A stretch of 64,000 nt of DNA from Luidia sarsii. Taxonomy: Eukaryota; Echinodermata; Asteroidea; Paxillosida; Luidiidae. The first letter of the stretch is position 1. Each line of letters opens with the position of its first letter. The position numbers and the translations under genes were made by a program. Under the pieces are notes generated by a model. That model was not told the DNA's origin and searched no databases. It saw nothing but the letters and a program-made list of their open reading frames with translations. Below are positions 34,165-47,274 of this stretch, one piece after another. The stretch lies in assembly GCA_949987565.1 (NCBI GenBank), contig OX465103.1:24321963-24385962 (forward strand), in the 5' to 3' direction.

Positions 34165-34700
34165 TTCTGCTTCTTCCTCTCCTCCTGTTCCCCTTCTTCT
34201 TTTTCCACCTCCTCCTCCTCATTCCCCCTTCTTCTTATTCTTCTTCTTCTTCTTCTTCTTCTTCTTCTTCTTCTTCCACCTCTTCCTCCTCCTTCTCCCT
34301 TTGGTGGAGACAGCTGCTCGCACTAGCAAGACGTGCTTTAATGCCTCTGTCTTCGGCTAAAAACCCAAATTCTTCTTCTTTTTCCACCTCCCTTCTCCTC
34401 CTTCCTTTTTTTTCTTCTTCGTTTTCCACCCCCTCCTCTTCCTTCTTCTCCTTCCTTCTTCTTATTATTTTCCCAACTCCTCCTCCTTCTCCCTTCTTCT
34501 TCTTCCACCTTCTCCTCCTTCTCCCTTCTTCTTCTTCTTTCAACTCCCCCTTCTCCTCCTCCTTCCTTTTTCTTCTTATTCCACCTCCTCCTTCACCTCC
34601 TCCTTCTCCCTTCTTCTTCTCTTTCTTCTTCCACCTCCCCCTCCTCCTCCTCCTCCTCCCCTATTTGCCTCCTCTCTCCTGTACTCCTGGACTCGCTGTC
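34165..34700. repeat. (TTC)n/(CTC)n polypyrimidine tract
   Basis: Trinucleotide-dominated TTCTTC and CCTCCT runs, with a pure (TTC)n core at about 34235-34275. The Phe/Leu/Ser-rich open frame is compositional. Confidence 0.95.
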
Positions 34701-35790
34701 TCATCTCAACCGTCTCTCTCTCTCTGTTGTTTCAAGCGGCCGTATCGTGTCAAGCATTCCCCGAGCTGTGTCCATTCGTTTTACCGTCTCTCCGTGGACC
34801 AACCCTCCTCGTCCATCTTCCCTTCATCTGGCATTTCTGCACCGTTAGTTATAATATTGACAGGTTCCTTCACTCACTAACTGATTTGTTTTGCCCTTTT
34901 TTCGACCTCCGTCCCCAAGCCCACGACGACGAGGAAAGGCTTGTCTTGGTTTGCCCAACGGCTGAAAACAAAATAATTCACCCCCCACAAAATAAAAATC
35001 TAAATTAGTTACAGTTACGAAGTTGGAACACTTTTCAAAGGAAAAGGTGTTATTGAACTGTGGCCTTAAACCAAAGTAATGAAGGCAACTCAGGTGCTGA
35101 GTTGAGGTTCTGAGGGCAGGAAAGAGAAAGAGGAATATTATAACGTTGGGTGGCAGGGAGCTCGATGTTGTCAACCGAAGGAGGCGGCAGAACGGAACAT
35201 TTTGTGGGATCTTTTATCAGGAGGTAAATCTCATTACAAAATGAAAAGCGCTCGAAAAGGGGTTCCCACTACTTGGTGGAAAACTTGGGGTTCCCTTTTT
35301 TTTCGGAAGGAGGAGCCGTTGAGCGAAGCAGTTACCTTACGAGACCAGGCAGAGGGGGGTTGGTGTAACACAACCCATGCCGACAGATAGGGGGAGGAGG
35401 GAGGAGGGCGGTGGAGAGGAAGGCGAATCGAAAAAAAAATAGCCCTCTACCAACCCCCCCCCCTCCACTGAAAAACTAGCCGGAGAAAATTCGATTGCGA
35501 CCATTAAGGACGACCATGGTTCAGGTGGCCACAGAGGCAGCAAATTGGCCCTAGTGAATTACAGAGGGGGTAAATTATACAACAGTCAGAAGTGATAGCC
35601 CTGTTTTCGGGGGGTAAGGGCAGCCGTCTCATCCCTACACACCGTTTGAATTTCTGTCCGTCCCTCGCGCTCGCTTGTGTTCCGCAGACCCTATACCACC
35701 ACTGTCTCCCCCGATCAAATTTGTTTAAATGTCAATTGCTAATTATCGCGGATCGAATGGAATAAGTTTCGGAAACCGAGGTGGGGGGGG
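34701..35790. other. Unassigned intergenic DNA
   Basis: No domain-bearing frame seen. C-run near 35453. Confidence 0.4.
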
Positions 35791-35974
35791 ATTGCATTGA
35801 GAGAGGGAGAGGGAAAATATAGAGAGAGATGGAGAGAGATGGAGAGAGATGGAAGGGAAGAAGGGAAAAGGGGAAAGGGGAGAGAGATGGAGAGGAAAGG
35901 AAGGGTAGTAGTGAGAGGGAGATGGAGAGGGAGGGGAGAGGAAGAGGGAAATGAAAAGGGAGATGGAGGTGGAG

Positions 35975-36583
35975 GTGGAGATGGAGAGGGAGAGGGAGGG
36001 GAGAGGGGGAGGGAGAGGGAAAGGGAGAGGGAAAGGGAAAGGGAAATGGAGAAGAAGGCGATCAGGCAGAGGGAGAGGGAGAGGGAGAGGGAGAGGGAGA
36101 GGGAGGGGGAGAGGGAGAGGGAGAGGGAGAGGGAGAGGGAAAGGGAAAGGGAAAGGGAAAGGGAAAGGGAAAGGGAAAGGGAAGTGGAGAAGGAGGGGAA
36201 GAGGGAGAGGGAGAGGGAGAGGGAGAGGGAGAGGGAGAAGGAGAGGGAAAGGGAAAGGGAAATGGAAATGGAGGAGGGAGAGAGGGAGAGGGAGAGGGAG
36301 AGGGAGAGGGAGGGGGAGAGGGAGAGGGAGAGGGAGAGGGAGAGGGAGAGGGAGAGGGAAAGGGAAATGGAGAAGGAGGGGGAGAGGGAAAGGGAGAGGG
36401 AGAGGGAGAGGGAGAGGGAGAGGGAGAGGGAGAGGGAGAGGGAGAGGGAGAGGGAGAGGGAGAGGGAAAGGGGGAGGGAGAGGGAGAGGGAGAGGGAGAG
36501 GGAGAGGGAGAGGGAGAGGGAGAGGGAGAGGGAGAGGGAGAGGGAGAGGGAGAGGGAGAGGGAGAGGGAGAGGGAGAGGGAGG
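35975..36583. repeat. (GGGAGA)n hexanucleotide array
   Basis: Purine strand on +: long runs of GGGAGA interspersed with GGGAAA and GGAAAT blocks. It is the inverted counterpart of the (CCCTCT)n arrays at 15396-15626 and 41600-41900, preceded by GA-rich sequence from about 35797. Confidence 0.95.
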
Positions 36584-36974
36584 GGAGATGCAGACGGAGA
36601 GAGAGTTGGAGAGAGCAAAAGAGATGGTGAGACAGACAGAGAGTGGGGCTGTGATAGATAAACGCATAGAGGAATATGTATGGATACTCTTACCAGCGTG
36701 TGCACCATTGGTTACAAACTCTAGACCCTCTTGGTAAATTTTTCCCCAAACCGGGGATGGAGGACGAGGGTTGGGGTGAGAGAGGGTTAGTGAATAGCTA
36801 TCAAGTGACTGGGGGCGTGTGTGGTCATACAGGCTTGCCATTTTGTAGAGGGGGAAGTTGGGAAAATGAAAACAGTCCGGGACGGTGCTCAATCGACTGC
36901 TTTGTCGTCGACTCGCGTCGGCTGAATGCAACGTGACACGGCGGCAGGCTGGGTCGCAACGGCCCGCTCGTCAT

Positions 36975-37140
36975 GCTTAATCACTTATCCCTCAATTCGC
37001 TTTCTCTCCCAATTCTCTCTTCTTTCCTTCTGTCTCTCTTCTCCTCTTTGTCGCTCTCTTTTTCGCCTCTATCTCTTTCCTCCTCATTTACACCTTTCCC
37101 CCTCTCACTTCCCTCTCTGTCTGTCTCTCTTTTCCCCACT
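36975..37140. repeat. CT-rich low-complexity tract
   Basis: Irregular polypyrimidine sequence directly upstream of the MITE at 37150. Confidence 0.85.
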
Positions 37141-37149
37141 CGCTATCTA

Positions 37150-37322
37150 CAGGAAAATCTCGATAAGTCAAATATCAATTGAATAGTCTCTTAGTTTGAG
37201 CTGAGCAGAGTTTTGAGTTAGGAGAAGTTGGACCATTGTTTCACTACCGAAGGGAATATAATCCTTGCTTGACTTAACAGGAATTTTGAGCTGTCAGAGT
37301 TTGACTTATCGATATTTCACTG
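37150..37322. mobile_element. pogo/Tigger-like MITE
   Basis: 173 bp bounded by TA on both sides (37148-37149, 37323-37324). The TIRs are CAGGAAAATCTCGATAAGTC on the left and, read inward from the right, CAGTGAAATATCGATAAGTC. CAG ends with a CTCGATAAGTC-type motif and a TA target duplication are typical of the pogo/Tigger branch of Tc1/mariner. No coding capacity. Confidence 0.8.
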
Positions 37323-37324
37323 TA

Positions 37325-38814
37325 AATCTCTCTTTCAGTGAAACTGAGAAAGGCTGCCCATGACTCGATATCATGAATATGAAATGAATCAACAGATTCT
37401 ATTCTCAATTTTAGAAATATGTACACGTGAAGAATAACTGTATTTGGCATAAATGTAATTATATCATCCAGTTACCTGTTTTCGACGATATAAGGACTTT
37501 TCTTCAAACTGAACAATATGTATGAAAGTATCCCACTAAAAGAGGTCTCAGTCACTTTGGTCCACACCACGGACTATTAGAATAATCATGGAGAAGGTTG
37601 ATCAAGCCTGTCACTTCCGTAAGATTACCCAGATTTGCTGATGTCCACGGCGCACCGCGCAGTAAGCATCGTGACCTATTTTCGACGTTGGTGTTTAGTA
37701 AGGTGTCCCAGTGCAGCCAAACGCAAAATAAATTCTTAAAATAACTCAAATGCTGTGTGGCACTGTAAAATTCTTCCCTGTATTTGTTTTGTGTGTGTTC
37801 AAAAACTAGGCCCCCACGATACATATGGCCACAATATATTACAACAACATTTCCAATTTTGTTGAAATAGGTCTTTAAGTTTGTATGTCTATACATGCTT
37901 TCGGGATCTCCAATAGCCGTATGAATTCCCGAAAATCGGTTGATTAGTCACACTCGGGCCGACTCTAGGAATTCCCTACTCCCCATATAGACTCCGATAA
38001 ACCACCAGCAAAACACAGTTGTGGAGTCCTTTGCTTAAGTTGAACCTTGGAAGTCCGGTTTTAAATTCTATATCTTCTCCAAAACAGAAGCCAAAGCCTC
38101 ATACGACCACGTCTCGTATTTGAACAAGAAAAGACCGGAAGAACAATTTGAGTCATGATGGTGAGCCTACGCCGGCATTTGGGAAAAGACTCCAGATTCT
38201 AGCGAATGGGATAATCTGTTAAATTGCCCCCTCCTCCCGTCGCCATAGTAACGTAGATGATAGCGTCAGTCTATCTGTGCATATGAATTCGAAATGGCAC
38301 GCGTTAGGGTCTGGCCAAAGTCTCGTGGTGTAACCGAGTCCTGCACCCGAGGTTCACATACGCGACTTGAACGCAGGACAAGTTTCTCCCTTTTTGCCCC
38401 ACAGCATGTAAAGAGCGCCCTGAAATATCCTATAGCGAAAGCAAACGGGAGCTTGTCATTTGTTGAACATGTTTGTTTTTTGGGGCCAGCGTTTATGATT
38501 TTGATGCGTCTGTTCTGACTCGGAGCTCCGCGCAGGGTTAAGAGCAACGGGTCTTAAAAGAGATGTCTTTCTCTCGTTAATTACTTTCGACATCAAAAAA
38601 ACATGACGGATTGAGACATCTATATTTTCATCATCTCGAAGAATCCCTACACACCCCCAACTCCGATTTTTTTTTTCTCTCTTGAAACCGCGTCCCTTCG
38701 CCACTCGATTTGGAATTGCGGGCGAGAGTATTATCTATGCAGATTGGTTTAGGCTAAACTAGCCACGAGGGTGGGCCGGGGGCATGCAGTTCTGAAGATG
38801 AACAGAAGATTGAA
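37325..38814. other. Unassigned intergenic DNA
   Basis: A 114-codon frame on the minus strand (37552-37896) is the longest. It has no motif I recognise and is not called. Confidence 0.45.
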
Positions 38815-39190
38815 CTTGAGAGGGAGGGAGGGTGGGTATGGAGGGAGGGGAAGAGAGGGGAGGGAGGGAAGCAGGCAGGCGGGCAGGCAGGAAGGCAGGG
38901 AGGCAGGGAGGCAGGGAGGCAGGGAGGCAGGGAGGTGGAGAGGCAGGGATGGAGGAAGACTGGCAGGCAGGCAGACAGGCAGGCTGGGAGGGGGAGAGAG
39001 GAGTAGAGGGATGAGGAGGGAGGGAGGGAAGGAGGGAGGGAGGGAATGAGGGAGGGAGGGGGAGGGGGAGAAGAAGGGAAGGAGGGTGAGGGAGGGGAGG
39101 AGGGAGGGAGTGGGAGGGAGGGAGAGGAGGGAGGGAGGGGAGGGAGGGAGGGAGGGAGGGAGGGAGGGAGGGAAGGAGGAAGGGAGATTG
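38815..39190. repeat. (GGGA)n/(GGCAGG)n tract
   Basis: GGGAGGCAGGGAGGCAGG units at about 38870-38990 within a longer GGGA-rich polypurine tract. Confidence 0.9.
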
Positions 39191-40000
39191 AGGATTTTGG
39201 CCAAGTCTAGACCCTAATTGACGTTGGCTTGCGGGTCGGATCGGCGAGCATGGCCGACGAATTTATCACTCGACGGGGATGGGGGCCCGGACCAGGCTGA
39301 ACAGACAACGCTTAAGAAGGGAACGGGGACCGACGTGCACATATATGCAAATTGAACGGAATGACCTCCTTTTTTGAGATTGGTTTCTTCGGGTGTGGTT
39401 TTGAGCGCCTGTGTTTCGTAAAAGAAAGTCATAAATTCAAATTGACACGGTATATAACACGGTCAACTTGTTCTTGGCCAATCATTTGTTCAATGTATAT
39501 ATACACATCAAACAAGCACAGGCAAAAAATGACTGGGAACTTTTGAACAAACTGAACAATTATTGTTCAATGTACACATTTAAAACAGGGTCCAACTAAA
39601 CTAATGGGCAAACTCGTTGGTTCAATACTTTTTTCTAGAGTCATTTTGTATAATTTTGTCCAATAAAATCTAGAATTTGGGCTTAAGTTGACTCCTTATA
39701 CTACCTGTTGACATGTTGATGAACGTTAGCCAAACACGTTGGCAAAAATATTACTTAGTGTGTAAGAAACGTGTTGGGGTTGCATTCAAGTTCATGAAAT
39801 ATTCGGTGGGTAGAAAGCTACGCCTACAGTGACGTCACAAAAGAGCAGCGTTCGGGCTAAGAGTTGCTCCTCTTGTAAAGACTTAAATATTTCCCCTCAA
39901 TAATTATTGCGCTGTAATAGGCAATGAAATGAAAGCGCTGGGCAAAATCTGCATACCACCTGAAACACCTTGTCAAATACTGAGCCACTTTTCATTAATA
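39191..40000. other. Unassigned intergenic DNA
   Basis: AT-rich, no gene recognised. Confidence 0.45.
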
Positions 40001-40255
40001 TGTGACCCGGCACAACGACATGAGGAATATCCCTTCAAAACATTTTTTGAGTAAACAACGCCTGAAGTTAAAGTATCTTCACAATTCGATTACAAATCAA
40101 TTTTCTTTTTCTTTTTTATTTTCGGAAAGTTTAAGTATTAGAGGATATCATATTTTGATATCATTTGAAAGCTAATGGTATACTCTTTCACATCATTAGA
40201 ATACCTCAAAATCTGAAAAGTGGGGTTATTCCTCATTATGCTGTGCCGGGTCACA
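40001..40255 (+). mobile_element. MITE with TGTGACCCGGCACA ends, copy 2
   Basis: 255 bp, ends TGTGACCCGGCACAACG and TGCTGTGCCGGGTCACA, flanked by TA on each side. It is inverted relative to 17293-17548 and similar along its whole length. Non-coding; TA target suggests Tc1/mariner mobilisation. Confidence 0.85.
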
Positions 40256-41574
40256 TATTGCTCCCATTCTACTCTTTGAAGAGCACAGCTAATAGTAAGA
40301 CCAATACTCAGCAAGGTATGGCGACCATTATGCTCGCCATGTTATTCCCCAGTACAAATACAGCTGCTCAATTCAGATATCGCGTGGAGCATCGCGTTTC
40401 CCATACGCAAGGCTTCCATTCTAATTCGATTTAGATGTTAGCTTTCGCCCGCCACATAGGCCTTGGTAATGATATGGGGCATTGTATGCACACTGTCTTC
40501 GGAGACATTATACAAGTACTCTCACAATTGTGTTTGGCATCGTGTTGTCCCGTACAGGGTTTTATTTTTCGCCCAACGAGCGTGTTTCCAATAAGGGAAC
40601 CTCATCATGACTGCCGCCCTGGAAGAATCAATTCGACGGGGAAAATAGTCCCCGCAGGCCCACACTTTTCCTCGACTCAAAGTCGAACGCATCGAAAGTG
40701 TTACTGACTGCACTTCGACGATAATGAGACAGCGGCACGCTCTGATCCGTCATTCAACTCGCACCACAGTCAAAGGCATGGGTACTCTATACCATTGCAG
40801 CGTTTACATTCACACACCCCCACACAGACACAAACACAGACGCCCTTCCAACATCAAACCGAAAGGGATAAGCAGAAACCATACCAAACCGCCTTCGGGG
40901 AAAGGCTCTCTGCCTTGATCGACAAAGTCAAGCTCTGCGCACTTTCCATTTCAGAGAGAAATAAACGGAATTTAGAACTGAGTGCACGCCTGTCTTTCAG
41001 CACGTTCAAATCAGACATTTGGTGTGCCTTTGGAAGCAAACATATAATCAGATTTACTGATGGATCTATGCCAAGTTAAATTTCCCTGGACGTAGTGTAT
41101 GTTTTTATATTGCAAAAAAGGTTGAGATGTTATTATCGATAGTGAGAAAATAGATAGAACAAAATCGCTATGCCCTTTTGTGTCTCACGTCATTCTAGTT
41201 AGTAAGGGGTAACCAGTTTGCCGCATTTGTGGTATGACTGTCAATGAAGGCTCCACCAGCACGATGCTTATTGAGCCCACAGGCAACCACGAAGTCATTA
41301 TCAGACTCTATAACGTTGGCTCCGAGCTAAATATTTAACTTGTCTATCTTCATGTAAACCTCTCCGCCAGACTTCAAATTGAACCCGTTCTTTGATTTTC
41401 AGACAGCCCACCCCTTCCCCAGCTCCTTGTAGATTCGGGCCTGTTCGTATGAAAGCCAAGTGGCCAATATCTCAAGACTTCTATTTTCAGTCCCATTGCT
41501 AGTAATGCAGGGAACATGTCTATGGCCTCGGCTGACCAGTCACGGTGCCTTTTCTCTTGGTCACTTCTCTCCCT
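40256..41574. other. Unassigned intergenic DNA
   Basis: Frames of up to 94 codons (40795-41079, +) without recognisable domains. Confidence 0.4.
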
Positions 41575-41599
41575 CTCAACCCCCACCCCCACCCCACCC

Positions 41600-41900
41600 C
41601 CTCTCCCTCTCCCTCTCCCTCTCCCTCTCCCTCTCCCTCTCCCTCTCCCTCTCCCTCTCCCTCTCCCTCTCCCTCTCCCTCTCCCTCTCCCTCTCCCTCT
41701 CCCTCTCCTCTCCCTCTCCCTCTCCCTCTCCCTCTCCCTCTCCCTCTCCCTCTCCCTCTCCCTCTCCCTCTCCCTCTCCCTCTCCCTCTCCCTCTCCCTC
41801 TCCCTCTCCCTCTCCCTCTCCCTCTCCCTCTCCTCTCCCTCTCCCTCTCCCTCTCCCTCTCCCCCTCCCTCTCCCTCTCCCCCCTCCCCCTCCCCCTCTT
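41600..41900. repeat. (CCCTCT)n hexanucleotide array
   Basis: Very regular hexamer array with two single-unit phase slips (about 41707 and 41831). Pyrimidine strand on +. Confidence 0.95.
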
Positions 41901-42096
41901 CCTCCCCTCCCGCTCAGCTGTTTCCCCTTAAAAACCCTCTCTCACTCTCTCTTTTCTTTCCCACTTTCTTCCACATTAGCCCAGATGCATTCGGTACGGG
42001 GTATTAAATGAAATCTGGCCGAGATAGGCCGCCCGATAGGAATCTTTGCCTTAAGATGGATGGCTGGCCGGCAGGAGTTGTTCTTTCCTGTTTATT

Positions 42097-42100
<4 letters not shown>

Positions 42101-42135
<35 letters not shown>
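42101..42135. repeat. (TA)n microsatellite
   Basis: About 17 TA dinucleotides without interruption. Confidence 0.95.
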
Positions 42136-42138
<3 letters not shown>

Positions 42139-43092
42139 TCATTCCTTCTGGATGGCGTGACGGATTGTCGGCCTATAAACATTCTGCCCTGCCCCTACGT
42201 ATAGTACGTAAGCAAAGTGTGGCAGTGCAACGCGGCCCTCGCTAAACCTTTGTCGCCTGCAATCAGGCCAAGTATCAGCCGACTGGAAGGACAGTGTGAC
42301 ATTTATTCTATCCTCTCCTTCTTTTTTTCATTTAAACGCCGGTAGGTTGCATTGGCTTGGGCTCGGTCCCGGACCAAGTCCACAGCTACTCAATCAAAAA
42401 CGTGCTGAGCGTAGGGACTACTTCACACGGAAACGAGAAAGTACGAATAACTGTGCTTAGGGAACCAAAATAAAACAAAACAAAACAAAACAAAACAAAA
42501 ACAAAACGAAACGAAATGAAACGAAACGATATGGAACGGTACGAACTACGAAGCACAATTTAAAACCCACCATTTCAAGTATAGGGCCTAATATCCATCA
42601 CTATCGACTTCTGTATTCTGCTATCGTTCGATCAGAGAGATCTTTAAGCGTAGTCTGAAGCCGCTTAAGCGCGAAAAGCCTCTCTTATAACGTAGAGTGA
42701 TCAAATATATTTCCAAGTGATGCATGTTCATTGCTTTCGACTTGTGGCCCACTATTTGTGTATAGACAAGCGCACGGTGTTAGTCACTGCATCCTGGATA
42801 CCGGGGGGGGGGGGTTGGGCATTTCGCTTTAACTCCAGTGGCCAAGTGATTCTGCGCCCTGCACACTCACGCCGGGAATTACGCAGCTGAGGAGATTGAA
42901 GTGATTTCCAACGGGGCCATTCGATCTTCTGCTTTTAAGAGCGGAAGCCTGGTGGCCACACAGGCGTGTTCTTGCGCAGAGGCGAGTCCTGGTGCTTGAG
43001 GATCTCTCTATAAACTCTATAATTGTGCTCAGGCCGTGCGCTAAATAGTCAAGATGAATAATGTGAAAAAAACAGCAATAACAAAAATGTGC
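42136..43092. other. Unassigned DNA with (AAAAC)n
   Basis: 42471-42530 is an AAAAC/GAAAC pentamer array, possibly a decayed retroposon tail. A G-run lies near 42804. No gene recognised. Confidence 0.5.
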
Positions 43093-43451
43093 TTAAAGCC
43101 CCCACACAACATTAGTACGATCAAAAAAACAGAAATGTTCACAGATTCACGTTAAACTTATACAGTTTGAAGATGGTTATGGTAGAAACCTCGCACTGAA
43201 ATATTTCTGGCTTAAATGAATAAATCGTTTACGTCACACCGAGATCTAAACTATTTTTCGAAACAGTACGGCGTTGAATGCTGCATTTTCGCGAAACAAA
43301 TGAAGCGGTCGGTTTTCACCATTTTCTCGAGACTCGGTTGGCGGATTGAGCTGAAATGTTGACAGGTGTGCTATTTCATGCATTTAAGTTGGATCGGACA
43401 ACGTATGGATGCTAATCTTTGACCTCGACCAATATTGTGTAGGGGCTTTAA
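43093..43451 (-). mobile_element. TTAA-flanked MITE, subfamily 1, copy 2
   Basis: TTAA-bounded, ends AGCCCCCACACAACATTAG and ACCAATATTGTGTAGGGGCT. Inverted relative to 28158-28540 and alignable throughout (for example GCACACCTGT... reads here as ACAGGTGTGC). Non-coding. Confidence 0.85.
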
Positions 43452-44422
43452 ACCAGTTCAATGCGTGCATTGCCCTGCCCATTCCTATGCGCGTATGCCA
43501 AGTATATGCCTAGACTATATGCCTACAGTATTCCTAGTATGCTGACGGGCGAGAGATTAATTGAATTTCAAAGGTGTCACTTCACTCGCTAATCTTAATC
43601 AACATTCCTGATGAAGATCCGGTGTTGGGGGATGATCAAAGCCGGACAGATTGCGATATTTATGGGTTGGATTGTAAACAACACGGAGGGGAAAAAACCC
43701 AAACCATGATAGGAATAGAAACCACGAAAATAACCGCGGAGTAAACTGATACTCAAAACCACGACCGGCGGGTTTCTTGTTCCGAGCGTGCCAGACGTCG
43801 CTATAAAGGAACGCCGCTCAGCCTTTGCAACCCGCTACCCCACTACCCCGGGGGAGACTAATGGACCGATATCAGCTCCCACGGGGTGCCGGAATGTTGT
43901 AACAGTTAGATGATATTGAAATCATAATATCACACGTCTGCGCAGCTCCCGATCGGTGTCAACACGCTCTTCAGCGTCGACATGTTCCCCTACATAGACG
44001 CCCAAACAATATTTGTCGGACAGTGCGGACCAAGCGCGCTCGCTGTGCGGCACGGCTACTACCCGAGCAAAGTATTGCAGGACTAGGGAGCATGTTCACA
44101 CCGAAGAGCGTGTTGACAATGAGGAGCTGCACACACATCGCTCTCTCGGTAGTAACCAACCGCCCAACCCTCTTGCGTTGGGATTTCGGTCGTTTGGTGG
44201 GTCTTTTTTTTTTTAAGAAGTCTCCGTGCAATCCTGCACGCGTTCAACGTTTTAACCTTGGCTGTGCAACATTCTATACTGCCATTGCTTCCTATACAGC
44301 TATCTATTGAGTTGGAACAAAGTCTACCATTCATCATGGCAACACCTATGAGAGTCCACTGACCAGATCCTCGGCAAATTATCACCCCTTTTGTGATAGA
44401 GTAATCATCTTGTATGCCAACA
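43452..44422. other. Unassigned intergenic DNA
   Basis: A TATAAAGG motif at about 43801 precedes GC-rich DNA, but no exon is supported. Overlapping frames on both strands at 43971-44310 lack domains. Confidence 0.4.
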
Positions 44423-44555
44423 AACTGACTAGTGACTAAAATGACCAAAACACAAATATCAACAATTATTAGAAGGGCCTGACGTTTCGTTCCTATAGCA
44501 ACACCTCGCTTTGCCTTGTTTGTCTGCTAGGATCGAATAGTCGGGCTCGTTTATG
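44423..44555. mobile_element. 'GACGTTTCGATCC' family fragment
   Basis: Leader (ACTGACTAGTGACTAAAATG), then GGGCCTGACGTTTCGTTCC and a diverged opposite arm (CTGCTAGGATCGAATAGTCG). Confidence 0.6.
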
Positions 44556-46109
44556 ATAATTAATAAAGCACAATGCAAACACAAATCTTCATCTATCTTC
44601 TTACATCCAATGGACAACTGAATATGAAATTCTCTACATGCCCTAGCCTTGATCAAGGCGTTGGCCGACGATTGTAGAAATCTAGATCCGGCCTTCAGAA
44701 AAAAATGTATGTAGCTGTGCGCAATACCATTGCAAATGAAATGTAGCCCCTTTCTCCGCTCGTAGCGCACGCCTGCCACCCCCCCCCCCCCCCCCGTAGC
44801 TTGCATGCGCACATGTTAAGTGTGAGCCGCTGGTCCGCACTCGATGGCTGCCAGAACGACTGCGTACACGGTCGTACACATGTACGCATACAGACTTGGG
44901 TCTGAGATGGCAGCGGCACGGCCTGTGTGCCGTGTACAGCTTGTATCCGGCGTGGTATAGCGCCGTTGTGCCGTGGATTGCGTGCGTCTGGCCCCGATCT
45001 CTGCCCGGCGCCGTACCGGAGAGACCGCCTTTGGAAAAGGCTATCGGCTACACGTATCCATGTATTTCCCCTTCTTCCTAACATACCAATGATACACCTT
45101 TCTCACCCAAAGCTCCCTAGCATATATACACGGCATTGTATACCCTCACAAGCTTGTTCTCTTCGTTGTCTTGTACCCAGTCTTGTACCCAGGGGTGTAT
45201 TTCGAGCTATAAATAGGCAAAAAAATGGAGGAGGGAGTGAGAGTGACTCACCCAGATCTTTCCCTCTCTCTTTTTCCATTCGCTCTGCGCTGGGTTAAAG
45301 GACATGACGTGTTGAAATGGTTTAAGCTTTCCCCCACTTCTCAGCCTTATACCTCTTACAAAATAGAATGACTGTTTTTGGCATTGACCCTCCCTTTGAG
45401 GGTCGGCGCTACAGTCGGTGAGGAAGTGAAAAATTTGTGTCCTTCGAAGAGAGAGAGAGAGGGGGAGAGAGAGTGGGAGAACGATTGGATGAGCGGCCCG
45501 GGCGTCGTATTTTGAGCATGTTAGGAGGGGATGTTCGGCAACTTAATTTTTGTTTCCATCGGATGGGTTCCGAGGGAGTTTTGTACTGTTGACCTCGCGG
45601 CATTGCCGGGATTAGAAGGCTGAGCGGACGGCGGGGAAGGACCGCTTTGCACGTGCCGAGTCGTACTTACTTCCTCGGAGACGAGAGAGAGCCGCTACAG
45701 GGGTGAGTTGGACTTTTCTTTGGGGGGAGAGGGGAAGGAGTATAGTAAGGAGGGGTGATGAGGAGCTGCCGTAAAGTGATATCGTATACCCACTCAGGTA
45801 CAGGTATAGGGGCGATGGAGGGTACGGTACGCGTGGAGCGAGCGACTGGGGGGTGTGTGGGGCGGGAGACGGGATCGTGTTGCGTGGACATGGACCGAGG
45901 CGCTGGCTTGGCCCGGCTCGGTTTCCAGAGCGGGGCGTGTTGAATCTGCGCACACCCACTAGGTAATGGACGTCTCTTTCCCGTATGCCTCTGCCTATGT
46001 TCGCGGTCGTTAATTTCTGCATATCGCTCTGTTTCGGTCTGTCTATACATGGGGGAAGAAGGGGCCCATGGTCTATCCATGACTTGTTTGTGTCGTGTTC
46101 ACCTCTGTC
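44556..46109. other. Unassigned DNA with a C18 run
   Basis: Homopolymer C at about 44779-44796. CpG-rich around 45600-45950. No exon is supported. Confidence 0.4.
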
Positions 46110-46119
46110 TTTCTATCTC

Positions 46120-46158
<39 letters not shown>

Positions 46159-46232
46159 GGCCTCTCTCAGCCTATCTCACCCTCTCTCTATATATCTCTC
46201 TGTTTCGCTCTGTCTCTCTGTCTCTCAAAATC

Positions 46233-46263
<31 letters not shown>

Positions 46264-46665
46264 AAGTCTCACTCATTCTCTCTGTCTCATGCACTCTCCT
46301 CGTCTCTTACTCTCTGTCTGTCTCTGTCTCTGTCTCTGTCTCTGTCTCTGTCTCTGTCTCTGTCTCTGTCTCTGTCTCTGTCTCTGTCTCTGTCTCTGTC
46401 TCTGTCTCTGTCTCTGTCTCTGTCTCTGTCTCTGTCTCTGTCTCTGTCTCTGTCTCTGTCTCTGCCCCTGTATCTGACTCTGACTCTGTCTCTGTCTCTG
46501 TCTCAGACTCTGTCTCAGACTCTGTCTCTGTCTCTCTGTCTCTCTGTCTCTGCTTCTGTCTCTGACTCTGTCTCTGTCTCTGCCTCTGACTCTGACTCTG
46601 TCTCTGTCTCTCTGTCTCTCTGTCTCTCTGACTCTGTCTCTCTGTCTCTCCGGCTCCTTCCTCAC
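46110..46665. repeat. (CT)n and (CTCTGT)n tract
   Basis: (CT)n to about 46310, then a regular (TCTGTC)n hexamer array 46311-46469, then degenerate versions to 46650. Cys/Leu- or Arg/Gln-rich frames are artefacts. Confidence 0.95.
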
Positions 46666-47274
46666 TCACACCGGCAGCTGCTGCAATTATACGAGGGTGA
46701 ATAAGTCCTGTCCCCCTCTCCTTCCCCAACCTTTCCAACCCCTGGATCCGCCGCGCGGCTCCATCCCCGGAAATTCTAATTAAACGATACTCGGTGGCGG
46801 AATTCATAATAGTAAATCGATGCTGCCGGCTTCCGCAGCGACGGACGCGTTCCGTGTAAAAAAAAAAATGTCAACTGGGCACGCCGTTCAAACGATCGCG
46901 ACCAGGACCACCCCCCCCCCCCCTCAAAAAAAAAACAGTGTGGGGACTCGGTGGAAATATGATTCGACTGTGAATCAGCTTTGTGGCTGTGTTTATATGG
47001 TGAGAGGTTGAATTAGTGGAGAGAGCTGATCCAGTTGCCGGAGTCGTTGGCGGCAGACTCCCCCAGAGTGCTTCTCCCAGACTAATGCGGCTGGCGTCAG
47101 TCTGGTATGCCCATTTCCATTTTTGCACGACTGGTTGATTACATTTGTAGACAGGCAAAGGCAGATATTTCATCGGCAAAAAAACCACACCATTTGTTTT
47201 TTCTATTCGTACGAAAATGCTGAAATGGTGTGATCTACTTACTGACTGACTAGACCTGAATATAGGCCTAGAGT

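Noticed and set aside
37552..37896. 114-codon minus-strand frame
   Set aside because: No recognised motif. Could be chance in moderately AT-rich DNA.
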